Part shown: positions 27,440 through 39,615 of the stretch, piece by piece
Layout: the number at the start of each line of letters is the position of its first letter
Position numbering within the stretch: position 1 is the first letter of the stretch
Source: Alphaproteobacteria bacterium
Lineage (GTDB): Bacteria; Pseudomonadota; Alphaproteobacteria; Rhodospirillales; Rhodospirillaceae
Direction of reading: 5' to 3'
Assembly (NCBI GenBank): GCA_030604885.1
Contig: JAUVUZ010000005.1
Span: 1 to 64,000, forward strand
Length of the DNA stretch: 64,000 nt
Translations under genes and position numbers: made by a program
The notes under the pieces: generated by a model
Told to the model about the DNA's origin: nothing
Seen by the model: the letters and a program-made list of their open reading frames with translations, nothing else
The model's database searches: none

Positions 27440-28749
27440 TGGCCACCCGGTCCGACATCGCCCGCGCCGCCGAGGCGGTCTCCGAAGCCGCCGCCGAGCG
27501 CAAGCTGATGATGCAGCTTCAGGAAGGGCTGCTGCTCGACTACGCCGAGCGCCTCGAGAAATTCCGCAAGCAGCGCCAGGCGCTGCACCTCCACCTCTCC
27601 CGCCTCGCGCCGCAGAACCGCCGCGAGGCGCAGATGCGCGCCGTCGCCGCCGCCTTCGACCCGCTGATCCTCGACAACCGCGCCCAGGTGTTCACCCTGT
27701 TCGGCGGCGACGTGATCGTGGTGTTCGCCTCCCGCCACCGCGACGAGGTGGAGGCGGCGCTGATCCGCCTGCGCTTCCTGTTCGCCGACGACCCGCTGCT
27801 CGACGACGAGCGCGACGGCGCCGACCGCTTCGCCACCTGGTATCTCCTCGCCGACGACTACCCGGCCTTCCTCCGCCTCGCCCAGCACCTCTACGCCGAG
27901 CAGGAGGCGCGCCGCCGCGCCGACATCGCCCGCGAACGGGCGCCCGAGCCGCCGCCCCAGCGCGCCCAGCCGTCGCGGCGGCTGAAGCCCCTCACCCCGG
28001 CGGTGCTCGGCAAGCTCGAGGAGGCGCTGGCCCGCACCGACCTCGCCAACCTCGTGCGCCACCAGTCGGTGGCGGCGATCGTCGGCCGCTCCCACCCCCA
28101 GCACATGTTCTCCGAGGTGTTCGTTTCGATCGCGGACCTGCGCGACGTGTTCGTCCCCGACGTCGACCTCACCGCCGACCGCTGGCTGTTCCAGCACCTC
28201 ACCGAAACCCTCGACCGGCGCGTCCTCGCCCTCGTCGGCGCGGGGCACGACCGCAGCCTGGCGGGCGGCTTCAGCCTCAATCTCAACGTCCGCACCCTGC
28301 TGGGCGAGGCGTTCCTCGATTTCGACGACGGCATCGCCGGCGGCCTGCGCGGAACCATCGTGCTCGAAATCCAGTTGTACGACATCCTCGCCGACGTGGG
28401 CGCCTATCTCTTCGCCCGTGACTTCGCGCGCGAACGGGGGTATCGCATCTGCGTCGACGGCGTCGGCGCGGACACGCTGCCGCTGATGGACCGCGTCAGG
28501 ATCGGCGCCGACCTCGTCAAGCTGATGTGGTCGCCCCACCTGGCGGACGCCCGCGGCGTCGAGGACCACCCGCTGCACGCCGCCCTGGCGCGCTGCGGCC
28601 GCAAACGCGTGGTGCTCGCCCGCGTCGACACCGCCGAACAGATCCGCGCCGGTCAGGACCTGGGCCTGACGATGTTCCAGGGGCGCGGAGTGGAACGCCA
28701 AATTCAGGCGCAAGGGCAGCGCCGCGCGGTGGACCGCGCCACGCCCTGA
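27439..28749 (+). CDS. Degenerate GGDEF/EAL-like protein, copy 2
   Basis: A 436-residue paralogue of the preceding protein, with the same two-part layout plus an extra N-terminal helix (about 1-50, Arg/Glu-rich). The remnant GGDEF signal is clearer here: VFTLFGGDVIVVF. The EAL-like part has LNLNVRTLL, IVLEIQLYD (keeping one acid), CVDGVGADTL for the DDFG loop, LVKLMW for KID, VVLARVDTAEQI for VVAEGVETAEQ and FQGRGV for QGYLF. The retained EIQ and Lys may keep nucleotide binding, but the active site looks dead. A proline/arginine-rich linker joins the halves. The start overlaps the upstream stop by one base (TGATG). Confidence 0.7.
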   Translation: MATRSDIARAAEAVSEAAAERKLMMQLQEGLLLDYAERLEKFRKQRQALHLHLSRLAPQNRREAQMRAVAAAFDPLILDNRAQVFTLFGGDVIVVFASRHRDEVEAALIRLRFLFADDPLLDDERDGADRFATWYLLADDYPAFLRLAQHLYAEQEARRRADIARERAPEPPPQRAQPSRRLKPLTPAVLGKLEEALARTDLANLVRHQSVAAIVGRSHPQHMFSEVFVSIADLRDVFVPDVDLTADRWLFQHLTETLDRRVLALVGAGHDRSLAGGFSLNLNVRTLLGEAFLDFDDGIAGGLRGTIVLEIQLYDILADVGAYLFARDFARERGYRICVDGVGADTLPLMDRVRIGADLVKLMWSPHLADARGVEDHPLHAALARCGRKRVVLARVDTAEQIRAGQDLGLTMFQGRGVERQIQAQGQRRAVDRATP

Positions 28750-28771
28750 CCGCGCCCATGTGGATTCTTCG

Positions 28772-29521
28772 ATGACCGACCTTCCCGCGATTGCAGTGAC
28801 CGACCTGGTCAAGGACTACGGCGACGTGCGCGCCGTCGACGGCGTCGGCTTCGCCGTGGCGCCGGGCGAGGTGGTGGGCCTGCTCGGCGGCAACGGCGCC
28901 GGCAAGACCACCACCATCAGCATGCTGCTCGGCCTGCTGCTGCCCACCTCCGGCACCATCCGCGTGCTCGGGCACGACATGACGAATGCGGAACGATTCG
29001 CGGTGCTGCCGCGCATGAACTTCGCCTCGCCCTACGTCAACCTGCCCTACCGCCTCACGGTGTTCCAGAACCTCAAGGTCTACGGCCTGCTCTACGGCAT
29101 TCGCGGCATCGACAACCGCATCGCCGAACTCGCCCGCGACCTCGACCTCGAACCCTATCTCAAGACCCCGGCGCGCAAGCTCTCGTCGGGGCAGAAGACC
29201 CGCGTCACCCTCGCCAAGGCCCTCCTCAACCAGCCGGAGGTGCTGCTGCTGGACGAACCCACCGCCTCCCTCGACCCGGACACCGGAGACTTCGTGCGCG
29301 CCTACCTCGAAACCTACGCCCGCGACAGCGGCTGCGCGATCCTGCTCGCCTCCCACAACATGCAGGAGGTGGAGCGCCTGTGCCGCCGCATCATGATCAT
29401 GAAGCGCGGCCGCATCCACGCCGAGGGCACCCCCGCCGACCTCGCCCGCCGCTTCGGCCGCGACAGCCTCGAACAGGTGTTCCTCGACATCGCCCGCGCG
29501 CCCGAGGAGGCCGCGTCGTGA
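28772..29521 (+). CDS. ABC-2 type exporter, ATP-binding protein
   Basis: A 249-residue ATPase with Walker A GGNGAGKTTT, signature LSSGQKTRVTLAKAL, Walker B LLLDEPTASLD and switch His in ASHNMQEVE. The text is of the drug/polysaccharide/lipid ABC-2 class. The ATG at 28772 is chosen; a GTG at 28760 in frame adds only four residues. It is coupled to the permease gene by a GTGA overlap. It may be co-transcribed with the GGDEF/EAL-like pair, which ends only 22 bases upstream. Substrate unknown. Confidence 0.93.
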   Translation: MTDLPAIAVTDLVKDYGDVRAVDGVGFAVAPGEVVGLLGGNGAGKTTTISMLLGLLLPTSGTIRVLGHDMTNAERFAVLPRMNFASPYVNLPYRLTVFQNLKVYGLLYGIRGIDNRIAELARDLDLEPYLKTPARKLSSGQKTRVTLAKALLNQPEVLLLDEPTASLDPDTGDFVRAYLETYARDSGCAILLASHNMQEVERLCRRIMIMKRGRIHAEGTPADLARRFGRDSLEQVFLDIARAPEEAAS

Positions 29522-30345
29522 TCGGCCGCCTCAGCGCCGTCGCGCAAAGCCGCTTCGCCGGGCACCGGGTGGGCGCGATCATCCTCCGCCACCTCTACGT
29601 GATGCGCACCAGCTGGCCGCGCATGCTCGAAATGGCCTATTGGCCCACCATCCAGATGCTCGTGTGGGGCTTCGCCAGCCAGTTCTTCCGCGAACACTCC
29701 ACCTGGGTCGCCCAGGCGGCGGGCGTGCTGATCGGCGCGGTGCTGCTGTGGGAGGTGATGTTCCGCGCCAACCTCGGCTTCGCCCTCTCCTTCCTCGAGG
29801 AAATGTGGGCGCGCAACCTCGGGCAGCTCTACCTCACGCCGCTCCGCCCCCACGAACACGTGGTCGCCCTCGCGATCATGAGCCTGATCCGCACCACCCT
29901 CGGCCTGCTGCCGCCGTCGCTCATCGCCATCTGGCTCTACGCCTTCAACATCTACGACCTCGGCCTGCCGCTGCTCGCGTTCTTCGCCAACCTGATGGTC
30001 GCCGGATGGTGCGTCGGCCTGTTCACCGCCGCCCTGGTGCTGCGCTTCGGCCTCGGCGCGGAAAGCCTCGCCTGGGTGCTGATCTTCGGCCTCGCGCCGA
30101 TCTCCGGCATCTACTACCCCATCGGCATCCTCCCCGAATGGGTCCAGTCGATCGCCTACAGCATGCCCCCCGCCTACGTCTTCGAAGGCATGCGCGCGGT
30201 GATGTTCGACCACACCTTCCGATGGGACCTCTTCGCCCGCGCCGCCGCCCTCAACGCCGCCTACTTCTCCGCCGTCACCGCCTTCTTCCTCTACATGGTC
30301 CGCGTCGCCCGCGTGAAAGGCTTGTTCCTGAACATGGGCGAGTGA
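29518..30345 (+). CDS. ABC-2 type exporter, permease
   Basis: A 275-residue permease with six predicted membrane spans and the ABC-2 pattern ISGIYYPIGILPEWVQ, SMPPAYVFEGMR before the last span. The start is a GTG at 29518 that overlaps the ATPase stop by four bases; no better ATG precedes the first membrane span. Together with the ATPase it makes a minimal exporter. Confidence 0.92.
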   Translation: MIGRLSAVAQSRFAGHRVGAIILRHLYVMRTSWPRMLEMAYWPTIQMLVWGFASQFFREHSTWVAQAAGVLIGAVLLWEVMFRANLGFALSFLEEMWARNLGQLYLTPLRPHEHVVALAIMSLIRTTLGLLPPSLIAIWLYAFNIYDLGLPLLAFFANLMVAGWCVGLFTAALVLRFGLGAESLAWVLIFGLAPISGIYYPIGILPEWVQSIAYSMPPAYVFEGMRAVMFDHTFRWDLFARAAALNAAYFSAVTAFFLYMVRVARVKGLFLNMGE

Positions 30346-30351
30346 CACCGG

Positions 30352-30512
30352 CTCGGGGCGCTGCCCCGAACCCCGCCGGGGGGTCTCGGACCCCCCGGAC
30401 CCCACGCTCACTTCCAAAGAAAAAGGGCCTCCGTTCGGGAGGCCCTTTTCCTTTGGAAACGAATGGGATCCAAGGGCCCAAGGCCCTTGGCGGGTCCAGG
30501 GCGGAGCCCTGG
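30352..30512. repeat. Palindromic modular hairpin element, copy 4
   Basis: Fills the gap between the convergent permease and gyrB genes. Layout is that of copy 2: stem 1 (TCGGGGC-GCTG-type), linker ACCCCG, stem 2 (CCGGGGGGTC/GACCCCCCGG), a central terminator hairpin at 30414-30456, and a right half almost identical over about 70 bases to copy 2 (CCAAGGGCC/GGCCCTTGG, linker GCGGGT, CCAGGGC-GGA-GCCCTGG). Only in the central loop is the sequence reversed relative to copy 2. Confidence 0.85.
30414..30456. terminator. Bidirectional terminator in element copy 4
   Basis: Arms of 19 bases with a single mismatch, core GGGCCTCC/GGAGGCCC, A- and T-tracts on both sides and loop GTTCG at 30433-30437. It can stop transcripts of both the ABC permease and gyrB. 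Confidence 0.75.
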
Positions 30513-30519
30513 GTCGGCG

Positions 30520-35290
<4,771 letters not shown>

Positions 35291-35414
35291 GTCGGTGCGG
35301 TCCACCCGTGATGACGGTTCGTTCGGGGCCTTCGGCCGCGCCCCCTGCGCCGCCGCGTCCCCCATGAATAATCCATTGAGAAACGAGAACAACCCCCACC
35401 GAAGAGGGCCGGTC

Positions 35415-35442
35415 AGTATAGCACAGGCGCCCATCGGCCCAA
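35415..35442 (-). promoter_or_regulatory. Candidate dnaN promoter
   Basis: Minus strand: TTGGGC (35437-35442), 16-base spacer, TATACT (35415-35420). The -10 is five of six to consensus. The -35 lies only three bases from the dnaA terminator T-tract, so termination and initiation signals are immediately adjacent. It gives a leader of about 115 bases before dnaN. Confidence 0.55.
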
Positions 35443-35444
35443 GC

Positions 35445-35462
35445 AAAAACGCCGTTGCGGCG
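35445..35462 (-). terminator. dnaA rho-independent terminator
   Basis: On the minus strand CGCCG-CAA-CGGCG followed by five T (A-tract at 35445-35449 on the plus strand). The stem is short but GC-rich and starts 13 bases after the dnaA stop codon. Confidence 0.6.
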
Positions 35463-35475
35463 CCGGGCGGGCGGC

Positions 35476-36867
35476 TCAGTTCTCCAGCATGCGGCGGAGG
35501 AGATCGACCTCTTCGGCGAAATCGGTGTCCTGGCCGATCAGCTCCTCCACCTTCTTCACCGCGTGCATCACCGTGGTGTGGTCGCGGCCGCCGAACTTGC
35601 GGCCGATTTCCGGCAGCGAGCGGGCGGTGAGCTGCTTCGACAGATACATCGCGATCTGCCTGGGGCGGGCGACGGCGCGGGCGCGCCGGGGGGACGACAT
35701 GTCGGCGATCTTGATGTTGAAGTGCTGCGCCACTTCCTTCTGGATCGCGTCGATGGTGAGGTGGCGTTCGCGGGTGCGCAGCAGGTCGTGCAGCACCTCC
35801 TGGGTGCCTTCGAGGGTGATGTGGCGGCCGATCAGCTGGGCGTGGGCGAACACCCGGCGCAGCGCCCCCTCGAGTTCGCGGACGTTGGTGGTGATCTTGT
35901 GGGCGAGGAATTCGAGAACCTTGGGGGGAACGACGATCTCGGCGGAGTCGGGGCGGGCCTGCTCGGCCCGGATCTGCTCCACCTTGGATTCGAGGATGCC
36001 GAGGCGCAGCTCGTAGCTGGTGGGGTGGATGTCGGCCACCAGACCGCAGCCGAGGCGGGATTTGAGGCGCTCCTCGATCCCCTGCAATTCGGCCGGGGAC
36101 TTGTCGGCCGAGATCACGATCTGCTTGCCCTGGTCCATCAGCGCGTTGAAGGTGTGGAAGAACTCCTCCTGGGTGGAATCCTTGTCGGAGATGAACTGGA
36201 CGTCGTCGATCATCAGCACGTCGAGGGAGCGGAGCTGCTCCTTGAAGTTCATCATGTCGTGGTAGCGCAGCGCGCGGATGAAGCGGTACATGAACTTCTC
36301 GGCGGAGAGATACCCCACCGTGCGCCCCGGGTCGCGCTCGCGGATGTGCCAGGCGATCGCGTGCATCAGGTGGGTCTTGCCCAGGCCGACGCCGGAATAG
36401 AGGAACAACGGGTTGAACGGCGGCACGTCGGATTCGGCGACGCGGCGGGCGGCGGCCCAGGCGAACTCGTTGGGCTTGCCGACGACGAAGGAATCGAAGG
36501 TGAAGCGCTTGTCGAGGGGGGCGGGCATCGCCTCCCGGTCCTCGGGCGGCTCGGGCGCGGGGCTGAGGGCGATCACCTCGGGCGCCGCCGCCGGGTCCGG
36601 CTCGGCCATGCCGCCCGCGGCGCGGCGCACCGGCTGGACGACGAACGACACCTCCATCGGCGCGCCCTGCACCTCGGCCCACACCTCGCGGATGCGGTTG
36701 GCGTAGTGGGTCACCACCCAGTCGCGGATGAAGCGGGTCGGCACGCCGAGGCACACCGCGTCCTCATGCGCCTCGACCACGCGAATCGGCTGCAACCAGT
36801 TGCGAAACGCGGCATCGCCGATTTCGCCCCGCATCCGATCCTGAACCCGCTCCCACTGCTGTTCCAT
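35476..36867 (-). CDS. dnaA: Chromosomal replication initiator DnaA
   Basis: A 463-residue initiator: domain I (about 1-75, start EQQWERVQDRMRGEIGDAAFRNWLQPI), a Pro/Ala-rich linker, the AAA+ domain with GVGLGKTHLMHA and VLMIDDVQFI (about 160-370) and the C-terminal DNA-binding domain with GGRDHTTVMHAVKKVEEL. The ATG at 36867 gives the normal N-terminus, with AGGGG upstream; in-frame codons further up look unrelated. No DnaA-box cluster was found on either side of the gene, so the chromosome origin is probably elsewhere, as is common in alphaproteobacteria. Confidence 0.96.
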   Translation of the reverse strand: MEQQWERVQDRMRGEIGDAAFRNWLQPIRVVEAHEDAVCLGVPTRFIRDWVVTHYANRIREVWAEVQGAPMEVSFVVQPVRRAAGGMAEPDPAAAPEVIALSPAPEPPEDREAMPAPLDKRFTFDSFVVGKPNEFAWAAARRVAESDVPPFNPLFLYSGVGLGKTHLMHAIAWHIRERDPGRTVGYLSAEKFMYRFIRALRYHDMMNFKEQLRSLDVLMIDDVQFISDKDSTQEEFFHTFNALMDQGKQIVISADKSPAELQGIEERLKSRLGCGLVADIHPTSYELRLGILESKVEQIRAEQARPDSAEIVVPPKVLEFLAHKITTNVRELEGALRRVFAHAQLIGRHITLEGTQEVLHDLLRTRERHLTIDAIQKEVAQHFNIKIADMSSPRRARAVARPRQIAMYLSKQLTARSLPEIGRKFGGRDHTTVMHAVKKVEELIGQDTDFAEEVDLLRRMLEN

Positions 36868-37185
36868 GTGCCCCTGACCGGCTGACCGGGCCGCCCGCAC
36901 GGCGAACGGCTCCCCCGCGGGATGAAGCTGCCCGCGCGACCCAAAAACCCCGATGACCTGTGAACCCACCGACCGCGGCCGGAAAGCGCCGATGGTATGC
37001 GCGGCGGCGGGCGGGCGCAACGACGCCGCTCACACCCCGGCAAAGCCCTTGGACTGCCGCCCGTTTCCCCCGCCGGGCGGGGGCCGCGGCGCGGCCGCCC
37101 CGACCCTCGGGCGCGCCGAATCCGGACATGCAAAGGGCGGCCCGAAGCCGCCCCTCGACCGATCCGCGGATCGACGGTTTCCCGC
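36868..37185. other. Non-coding gap between rpsT and dnaA
   Basis: This 318-base gap is GC-rich and holds no credible gene. It contains the rpsT terminator near its right end (37134-37153). A possible but weak dnaA promoter (GTTGCG, 16 bases, CATACC on the minus strand, around 36995-37025) was noted. No match to the DnaA box TTATNCACA was seen on either strand, nor an AT-rich unwinding stretch, so it does not look like oriC. Confidence 0.5.
37134..37153 (-). terminator. rpsT rho-independent terminator
   Basis: Minus strand: GGGCGGC stem, UUCGG-type loop, GCCGCCC, then TTTG. The extra-stable tetraloop and position 33 bases after the rpsT stop support the call; the T-tract is short. Confidence 0.7.
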
Positions 37186-37446
37186 TTACATCGCCTTGAT
37201 CTTGGCGGCGAGGCGGGAGGTCTTGCGCGCCACGGTGTTGGCGTGCATCACGCCGCGGCTGGCGCCACGGTGCAGTTCCGGCATCGCGGCCAGGAACGCG
37301 GCCTGGGCCTGATCCTTGTCGCCCGCGGCGATCGCAGCCTCGACCTTCTTCACGAAGGTGCGAATCCGGCTGACGCGGCTGGTGTTGATCTCGGCGCGCC
37401 GCGCGTTGCGACGGATACGCTTCTTCGAAGACTGGTGATTGGCCAT
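37186..37446 (-). CDS. rpsT: 30S ribosomal protein S20
   Basis: An 86-residue, very basic protein starting [19 protein letters not shown] and ending with an Ala/Lys-rich helix, standard for S20, a primary 16S rRNA-binding protein. A strong promoter lies 39 bases upstream and a UUCG-loop terminator downstream, so the gene is its own transcript. Position next to dnaA is typical for alphaproteobacteria. Confidence 0.97.
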   Translation of the reverse strand: MANHQSSKKRIRRNARRAEINTSRVSRIRTFVKKVEAAIAAGDKDQAQAAFLAAMPELHRGASRGVMHANTVARKTSRLAAKIKAM

Positions 37447-37484
37447 GACGATACTTCAGCCCGTTCGTTTGATCGAGAGGGGGG

Positions 37485-37513
37485 CTTATACGCGGGGAAA
37501 CCGGCGAGGTCAA
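37485..37513 (-). promoter_or_regulatory. rpsT promoter
   Basis: Minus strand: TTGACC (37508-37513), exact 17-base spacer, TATAAG (37485-37490). Both hexamers match sigma-70 consensus in five of six places, the best promoter seen in the window, as expected for a ribosomal protein gene. Confidence 0.8.
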
Positions 37514-37553
37514 CCGGTTTCGTGCCGTTGGCGCCCCGAACGCCTCAAGTTTT

Positions 37554-37931
37554 TCAATCGGAGGTCAGGAGAATCCGCACCACCGTCGGCGAGCCCTTGC
37601 CCACCACCTCGAACACCAGGGTTTCCGCGCCGCGCACGTAGCGGGAGGGGGAGCGGCGGGTCCACCCCATCTGCGGCAGCGCCTCCGCGTAGGCGGCGAA
37701 CACCGCCTGGGCGGGTTCGGGAGTCTGGGCGAAGGTTTCGACGATCCGTCCCTGGGGCGTGTCGAACACCGTCACCGAGTCGGGGTCCTGGTGCAGCCCG
37801 GCGAGCAGCGGCAGGTCCTCGTGGCCGGAGAGATACTCCTGCGCCCACGCGGGCGCCGCGAGCAGCAGCGCGGCCGCCAGCGCCGCGCCGCGCACCCAGT
37901 TCCGCCCGTGTCCCATGCCCGGCCCCTTCAT
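37554..37931 (-). CDS. Exported hypothetical protein
   Basis: A 125-residue protein that I do not recognise. Residues 1-31 form a signal peptide (basic start, Ala/Leu-rich core, end PAWA). The mature part contains LPLLAGLHQDPDSVTVFDTPQGRIVET and a C-terminal VLRFEV-like strand series; the pattern of a short beta-rich domain with FAAYAEALPQMGW suggests an envelope protein. The start at 37931 overlaps the mutM stop by four bases; an internal ATG at 37916 has a better ribosome-binding site (AAGGGG) and keeps the signal peptide. Confidence 0.7.
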   Translation of the reverse strand: MKGPGMGHGRNWVRGAALAAALLLAAPAWAQEYLSGHEDLPLLAGLHQDPDSVTVFDTPQGRIVETFAQTPEPAQAVFAAYAEALPQMGWTRRSPSRYVRGAETLVFEVVGKGSPTVVRILLTSD

Positions 37932-38755
37932 CGTTGACAGTCGGGACAATAATACGTGGAACGGCCGCCTTGCACGACCCGTTTGATGGCGTGGCCGGGC
38001 TTGCCGCTGGGGCAGGCGCCGCCCTCCCGGTCGTAGACGCGGAAGGCCATCTGGAAATAGCCGAGGCCGCCGTCGGGGCGGCGGTGGTCGCGCAGGGTGG
38101 AGCCGCCCGCCGCCACCGCCTCCGCCAGCACCGCGCGGATCGCCGCCGCCAGCCGCGCCACCCGCCGCGGCCCCAGCGATCCGGCGGCGGCGAACGGCGA
38201 AATTCCGGCGCGGAACAGCGATTCGCACACATAGATGTTGCCGAGACCCGCCACCACCGCCTGGTCGAGCAGCGCCAGCTTGATCGGCTGGGCGCGCCCC
38301 GCCAGCCCGGCGGCCAGCACCGCCGCGTCGAACCCGGGGCCGAGCGGCTCCGGCCCCAGGCGGGCGAGCAGCGGGTCCAGCTCCAGCCGCCCCGGCGGCG
38401 CGTGGTCGACGAAGCCGAAGCGGCGCGGATCGTGGAAGGTGACGACGTCGCCCGAATCGAGGCGGAAGCGCACATGGTCGTGGCGCGCGGGCGGCGGCTC
38501 GCCCGCGCACACCGACACCCGCCCCGACATGCCGAGGTGGATCAGCACCGCGCCGCCGTCGTCCAGGTGCCAGATCATCACCTTGCCGCGCCGCGCCAAC
38601 GCCTCCACCCGCCGCCCGGTGACGCTCTGCCCCAGGCCCTCGGGCACGGCGCGGCGCAGGTCGGCGCGGCCGATCCACACCCCGGCGACGGTGCGCCCGG
38701 CGACGAACGGCTCGAGACCGAGGCGGGCGGTTTCGACTTCGGGGAGTTCGGGCAT
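37928..38755 (-). CDS. mutM: Formamidopyrimidine-DNA glycosylase
   Basis: MutM removes 8-oxoguanine and related lesions and nicks the strand. The 275-residue protein has the N-terminal catalytic PELPEVE (nucleophile Pro2, Glu3), Lys in GKVMIW, the helix-two-turn-helix text GNIYVCESLFRAGI and the C-terminal zinc-finger end QGGRSTYYCPDCQR. The finger is unusual: the first half reads CPSGKPGHAIKR, so the second of the normal four cysteines is missing. A nearby His could replace it. It is divergent from ubiE. Confidence 0.94.
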   Translation of the reverse strand: MPELPEVETARLGLEPFVAGRTVAGVWIGRADLRRAVPEGLGQSVTGRRVEALARRGKVMIWHLDDGGAVLIHLGMSGRVSVCAGEPPPARHDHVRFRLDSGDVVTFHDPRRFGFVDHAPPGRLELDPLLARLGPEPLGPGFDAAVLAAGLAGRAQPIKLALLDQAVVAGLGNIYVCESLFRAGISPFAAAGSLGPRRVARLAAAIRAVLAEAVAAGGSTLRDHRRPDGGLGYFQMAFRVYDREGGACPSGKPGHAIKRVVQGGRSTYYCPDCQR

Positions 38756-38829
38756 CGGGATCCTTCGGGAACGGCGGCGGCGGCAATTTCAACATGGTGC
38801 GGCGCGCCGCCATCCGCTATGGTGCGGAC

Positions 38830-39615
38830 ATGTCGTCCGCATCGCAAGACCCGGGTTCCGCCAACGCCGGAACCACGCATTTCGGCTTCCGCACCGTCGC
38901 CGCCAACGCCAAGGCGGGCCTGGTGCGGGAGGTGTTCGATTCCGTCGCCGACCGCTACGACGTGATGAACGATCTGATGAGCTTCGGCGTCCACCGGGTG
39001 TGGAAGAACGCGATGCTCGACGTGATCGCGCCGCGCCCGGGGCTGACCTATCTCGATGTCGCCGGGGGCACCGGCGACATCGCCTTCCGCATCCGCGAGC
39101 GGGTGGCGAAGCGGGGCGGCAAGGCGCGCATCGTCGTCGCCGACATCAACACCGAAATGCTGCGCGTCGGCCGCGACCGCGCCATCGACAAGGGCATCGC
39201 CGCCGATCTCGAATGGCTGTGCCTCGACGCCCAGAGCGTGCCGCTGCCGGACCGCTCGGTGGACGTCTACACCATCGCCTTCGGCCTGCGCAACGTCACC
39301 GACATCCGGCTCGCCCTCAGGGAGGCGCGGCGGGTGCTGAAGCCGGGCGGCCGCTTCCTCTGCCTCGAATTCTCGAAGGTGGTGCTGCCGATCGTCGACC
39401 GCGCCTACGACGCCTATTCCTTCACCGTGCTGCCGTTCCTCGGCCGCGCCGTCGCCCACAACGCCGACGCCTATCGTTACCTGGCCGAAAGCATCCGCAA
39501 GATGCCGCCGCAGGACGAGCTGGCGGCGTGGATGCGCGACGCGGGCTTCGCCAACGTCGGCTACCGCAACTATTCGGGCGGCATCGCGGCGCTGCACTCC
39601 GGCTGGCGGATCTGA
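38830..39615 (+). CDS. ubiE: Ubiquinone/menaquinone C-methyltransferase
   Basis: UbiE performs the C-methylation step of ubiquinone synthesis using SAM. The 261-residue protein has VADRYDVMNDLMSFG, the SAM motif LDVAGGTGDIAFRI, and RVLKPGGRFLCLEFSKV, all standard. The ATG at 38830 is chosen because the preceding in-frame ATG at 38794 adds residues not typical of the family. Its stop overlaps the ubiB start by one base (TGATG). Confidence 0.95.
   Translation: MSSASQDPGSANAGTTHFGFRTVAANAKAGLVREVFDSVADRYDVMNDLMSFGVHRVWKNAMLDVIAPRPGLTYLDVAGGTGDIAFRIRERVAKRGGKARIVVADINTEMLRVGRDRAIDKGIAADLEWLCLDAQSVPLPDRSVDVYTIAFGLRNVTDIRLALREARRVLKPGGRFLCLEFSKVVLPIVDRAYDAYSFTVLPFLGRAVAHNADAYRYLAESIRKMPPQDELAAWMRDAGFANVGYRNYSGGIAALHSGWRI

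Noticed and set aside
36868-37185. oriC beside dnaA
   Set aside because: No DnaA-box cluster (TTATNCACA type) and no AT-rich unwinding region was found here or in the dnaA-dnaN gap. In alphaproteobacteria the origin often lies away from dnaA.
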